A model generated the notes under the pieces. It had not been told where the DNA came from, searched no databases, and was given only the letters and a program-made list of their open reading frames with translations. From an uncultured Eubacteriales bacterium (GTDB lineage Bacteria; Bacillota; Clostridia; TANB77; CAG-508), in assembly GCA_949287075.1 (NCBI GenBank), contig CASEEU010000013.1:1-37654 (forward strand): DNA of 37,654 nucleotides, given 5' to 3'. Below are positions 34,785 to 37,654 of this stretch, piece by piece; position 1 is the stretch's first letter; the number at the start of each line of letters is the position of its first letter. Position numbers and translations under genes: made by a program.

Positions 34785-37355
34785 ATGTATGTGTTTAATA
34801 GGATAACGGTAAATCCACAATTACCAAAAAGAATAGAAAAATTAGGAAAAATATCAAATAATTTATGGTGGTCTTGGAATACAGAATTTTTAAGATTATT
34901 CCAAAAAATTGATATGGATTTATGGGAGCAATGTTCAAAAAATCCAGTAAAATTTTTAAAACAAGTATCACAAGATAGATTAGAAAAAGTATCAAAAGAT
35001 ATAGCATTTTTAAAAGAATATGATAAAGTAGCAGAAAACTTTGAAAATTATATGAATAGTAAAAATACATGGTTTTCTAATAAATATCCTGCAAATAAAA
35101 AAGATTTAATTGCCTATTTTTCAGCAGAGTATGGATTGGATCAAACCATACCAATTTATTCAGGTGGACTTGGGATTTTATCAGGAGATCATTTGAAATC
35201 TGCAAGTGATTTAGGTATACCAATTGTAGCTGTGGGACTATTATATAAACAAGGTTATTTTAATCAGAAAATCAATGGATATGGACAACAAGAAACAGAA
35301 TATAATAATATTGATTTATATGATTTACCAATTAACCCTGTAAAAGATGATAAGGGTGATGACTTGACAATTTATGTAAAATTCCCAAAAAGAAGATTAT
35401 ATCTAAAAGTATGGCAGATTAATGTAGGAAGAGTAAAATTATATTTGCTAGACTCAGATATACCTAAAAATAATGAAGAAGATAGAAATGTTACATTACG
35501 ATTATATGGTGGAGATCAAGAAATGAGAATCAGACAAGAAATTGTCTTAGGTATGGCGGGAGTAAATCTTCTTACAAAATATTTAGGATTAAAACCAACA
35601 GTATATCATATGAATGAAGGACATTCTGCATTTTTAAATCTAGAAATCATAAAAAATATTATAAAAGAAAAGCAAGTTTCATTTGAAGTAGCAAAAGACA
35701 TTGCAAGTTCAAAAACTGTATTTACAACACATACACCAGTACCAGCAGGAAATGATATATTCCCAATTGAATTAGTTGAAAAATATTTTAAAGATTTTTG
35801 GCCAAGATTGGGAATTACAAGAGAAGAATTCTTAAAGCTAGGAATGAAACCAGGACCAGATTTAGATAAAGGTTTCAATATGGGAATATTAGCATTAAAA
35901 ATTGCAGGAAAGAAAAATGGAGTTAGTAAACTTCATGGAGCTGTTTCAAGAGAATTATTTAGTGAAGTATGGCCAAATATAGCAGCAAATGAATCTCCAA
36001 TTGGATATGTAACAAATGGAATTCATACTTGTTCATGGCTTGCACCAAGATTAAAAGAGCTATATAATAAATATTTAATACCATATTGGCAAGATAATAT
36101 ACATCATGATTATGTATGGGAAAAAATTAAAAACATTCCAGATGATAAATTATGGAGTGCTCATGTGGAAAGAAAAAGAAAATTAATTAATCTTGTAAAA
36201 GAAAATACAACAGAAAGACTTAGAAGATCTGGATATAGTTATGAAGAAATTAATGAAATTGTATCAAAATTAAATCCAGATGCCTTAACAATTGGATTTG
36301 CTAGAAGATTTGCAACATATAAAAGAGCTACTTTAATATTTAAAGATATTGAAAGAATGACACAAATTATGAATAATACAGGAAGACCAGTACAAATCAT
36401 ATTTGCAGGTAAAGCACATCCAGCAGATAAAGAAGGACAAGATTTAATCAAATATATTCATGAAGTATCTATGATGCCACAATTTAAAGGAAAAGTATTT
36501 TTATTAGAGAACTATAATATATCAATGTCAAGATATTTAATAAGTGGTGTAGATGTATGGCTAAATAATCCAAGAAGACCTATGGAAGCTTCTGGAACAA
36601 GTGGACAAAAAGCATCTGTTAATGGTGTTATTAACTTTAGTGTACTAGATGGTTGGTGGGCTGAAGGATATACTCAAGAAAATGGTTGGACAATTGGAAC
36701 AAATGCAGAATATGATTCTTATGAAGCACAAGATATGGCAGATAGCCAAAGTATGTATCATACTTTAGAAGAAAAAATTATTCCAATCTATTATGATAGA
36801 GATAAAAATGGTATATCAAAAAGATGGTTAGAAATTATGAAAAATTCAATCATAACAACAGGAGGAAAATATAGTACAGCTAGAATGTTAGTAGATTATA
36901 CAGATCAGTTCTATATTCCATTATGCAATCTTACAAAGAAATATTATGAAAATATAGATAATGTAGCAGCATATAATGCATGGAAAAAAGATTTATATGA
37001 AAACTGGAAAGATGTTAAAATTATACAAGAAAATAGTAATTTAGATAATATAACAATCGATGCTGGAAATAAAATAGAAGTAGGATGTGAAGTACAACTT
37101 CCAAATATTGATGTAGAAAATGTGACGGTAGAAGCATATTATGGAAAAATATTAGATAATGGGGTTGTAGAAAATGTTAGTATTATTCCAATGCAGTTGC
37201 AAGAAGAAGATGAAGAACATAAAAAATATTATTTTACAACTAAAATTGAATTAACAACTGGTGGAAATTATGGGTATACATTTAGAGTTATACCAAGACA
37301 TGAAATGCTATTAGAACCAGCAAATTTAAATTTAGTAAAATGGATAACGAAATAA
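34785..37355 (+). CDS. glgP: alpha-glucan (glycogen/starch) phosphorylase, GT35
   Basis: An 856-residue protein of the alpha-glucan family phosphorylase type. An N-terminal DUF3417-like region (LPKRIEKLGKISNNLWWSW) leads into the GT35 core with SAEYGLDQTIPIYSGGLGIL. The pyridoxal-phosphate Lys is 609 within EASGTSGQKASVNG, followed by FSVLDGWWAEGY. It releases glucose-1-phosphate from alpha-1,4-glucans. AAGGAGGAAATATAA precedes the start. No other glg genes are visible in this window. Confidence 0.93.
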   Translation: MYVFNRITVNPQLPKRIEKLGKISNNLWWSWNTEFLRLFQKIDMDLWEQCSKNPVKFLKQVSQDRLEKVSKDIAFLKEYDKVAENFENYMNSKNTWFSNKYPANKKDLIAYFSAEYGLDQTIPIYSGGLGILSGDHLKSASDLGIPIVAVGLLYKQGYFNQKINGYGQQETEYNNIDLYDLPINPVKDDKGDDLTIYVKFPKRRLYLKVWQINVGRVKLYLLDSDIPKNNEEDRNVTLRLYGGDQEMRIRQEIVLGMAGVNLLTKYLGLKPTVYHMNEGHSAFLNLEIIKNIIKEKQVSFEVAKDIASSKTVFTTHTPVPAGNDIFPIELVEKYFKDFWPRLGITREEFLKLGMKPGPDLDKGFNMGILALKIAGKKNGVSKLHGAVSRELFSEVWPNIAANESPIGYVTNGIHTCSWLAPRLKELYNKYLIPYWQDNIHHDYVWEKIKNIPDDKLWSAHVERKRKLINLVKENTTERLRRSGYSYEEINEIVSKLNPDALTIGFARRFATYKRATLIFKDIERMTQIMNNTGRPVQIIFAGKAHPADKEGQDLIKYIHEVSMMPQFKGKVFLLENYNISMSRYLISGVDVWLNNPRRPMEASGTSGQKASVNGVINFSVLDGWWAEGYTQENGWTIGTNAEYDSYEAQDMADSQSMYHTLEEKIIPIYYDRDKNGISKRWLEIMKNSIITTGGKYSTARMLVDYTDQFYIPLCNLTKKYYENIDNVAAYNAWKKDLYENWKDVKIIQENSNLDNITIDAGNKIEVGCEVQLPNIDVENVTVEAYYGKILDNGVVENVSIIPMQLQEEDEEHKKYYFTTKIELTTGGNYGYTFRVIPRHEMLLEPANLNLVKWITK

Positions 37356-37381
37356 GAACCTTGTTGTCTAAGACAATAAGA

Positions 37382-37419
37382 AAAAAGGGAATTTGGGGAC
37401 AGACTCATTTTCCCTTTTT
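37382..37419. terminator. terminator-like dyad after glgP
   Basis: AAAAAGGGAA (37382-37391) and TTCCCTTTTT (37410-37419), 27 bases after the stop. The arms are identical to those of the dyad at the murC 3' end. Confidence 0.75.
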
Positions 37420-37654
37420 ATAATTGATGTCCTTAAAAAAATATAGAATATAAAATCATTACACGATTTTGTATAAGCTAAATTTTCACAGAAATTCTAG
37501 AAGAAAAAAATGTGCCGCTTTCATTCAGGCTCAATCCAGTGATATATTCATTTCGCATAATATGTCGAATGTGATTGGAGTACTTGTACTCTTTCTTAAT
37601 CAAAAATAAATGAGGAAGCGCGAATTCTTGCAGCGAGAGGCTCATTTATTTTTG
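37382..37654 (+). repeat. composite giant-hairpin repeat, copy B (cut by the window end)
   Basis: It matches the reverse complement of 17820-18094 at roughly 90% by eye, including the terminator-like dyad and the stretch around GATATATTCATTTCGCATAA. The window ends just past the central loop, so the second half of the palindrome is not visible. It lies downstream of glgP in the same relative orientation as copy A to murC. No coding frame was found. This fills the last 299 bases of the window. Confidence 0.85.

Overview
The window is AT-rich chromosomal DNA from a spore-forming member of the Clostridia, most likely an uncultured gut-type lineage. This rests on an alpha/beta-type SASP gene, spoIVB and spoVG, on the Firmicutes-type order era - yqzL-like - recO, on AGGAGG-type ribosome binding sites, and on A/T-ending codons. 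No plasmid, prophage or CRISPR module is visible. All assignments come from reading the sequence; no database search was run.

Layout. 1-4.1 kb: era, a YqzL-like gene, recO, hpf, a SASP gene (minus strand) and a Cof-type HAD hydrolase. 4.2-16.3 kb: a twelve-gene operon for a Tad/Flp-like type IV filament machine. It encodes a CpaB/SAF-like anchor, two TadZ/CpaE-like proteins (one with a degraded P-loop), a CpaF/TadA-like ATPase, a long TadB/TadC-like membrane protein, a run of pilin-like paralogues most of which start MENA, a TadE-like protein and a large anchored exoprotein. 16.4-19.5 kb: spoIVB, a giant-hairpin repeat, and murC on the minus strand. 19.8-26.9 kb: housekeeping genes (spoVG, pth, rng, rimO, trpS, a cupin, obgE) plus one small gene with foreign codon use. 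27.0-37.4 kb: tRNA-Glu(CTC), an unknown membrane-anchored protein, a yybP-ykoY (Mn2+) riboswitch leading into a Ca2+/Mn2+-type P-ATPase, an OmpR-type response regulator with its histidine kinase, and a GT35 alpha-glucan phosphorylase followed by a second copy of the giant-hairpin repeat.

Main discovery candidate. Three genes of the Tad-like operon (ATPase, TadB/C, one pilin) are each split by one +1 frame change. Each break sits at an in-frame CGG codon followed by A (8137, 10252, 13847). Reading GGA instead of CGG restores the protein every time, once inside the Walker A motif. By eye, CGG occurs in frame nowhere else in about 11,000 codons of native-looking genes. The only other two in-frame CGGs are in the small gene with foreign codon use (23715-24032). 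This suggests that CGG is vacant or poorly decoded in this lineage and that CGGA acts as a +1 frameshift or four-base codon. Systematic sequencing error is the main alternative.

Second candidate. A composite repeat consists of a terminator-like dyad followed by an imperfect palindrome of roughly 300 bp. It is present downstream of murC and again, at about 90% identity by eye, downstream of glgP, in the same orientation relative to the upstream gene. A separate 42-nt GGGAC/GTCCC repeat occurs upstream of era and directly after rng.
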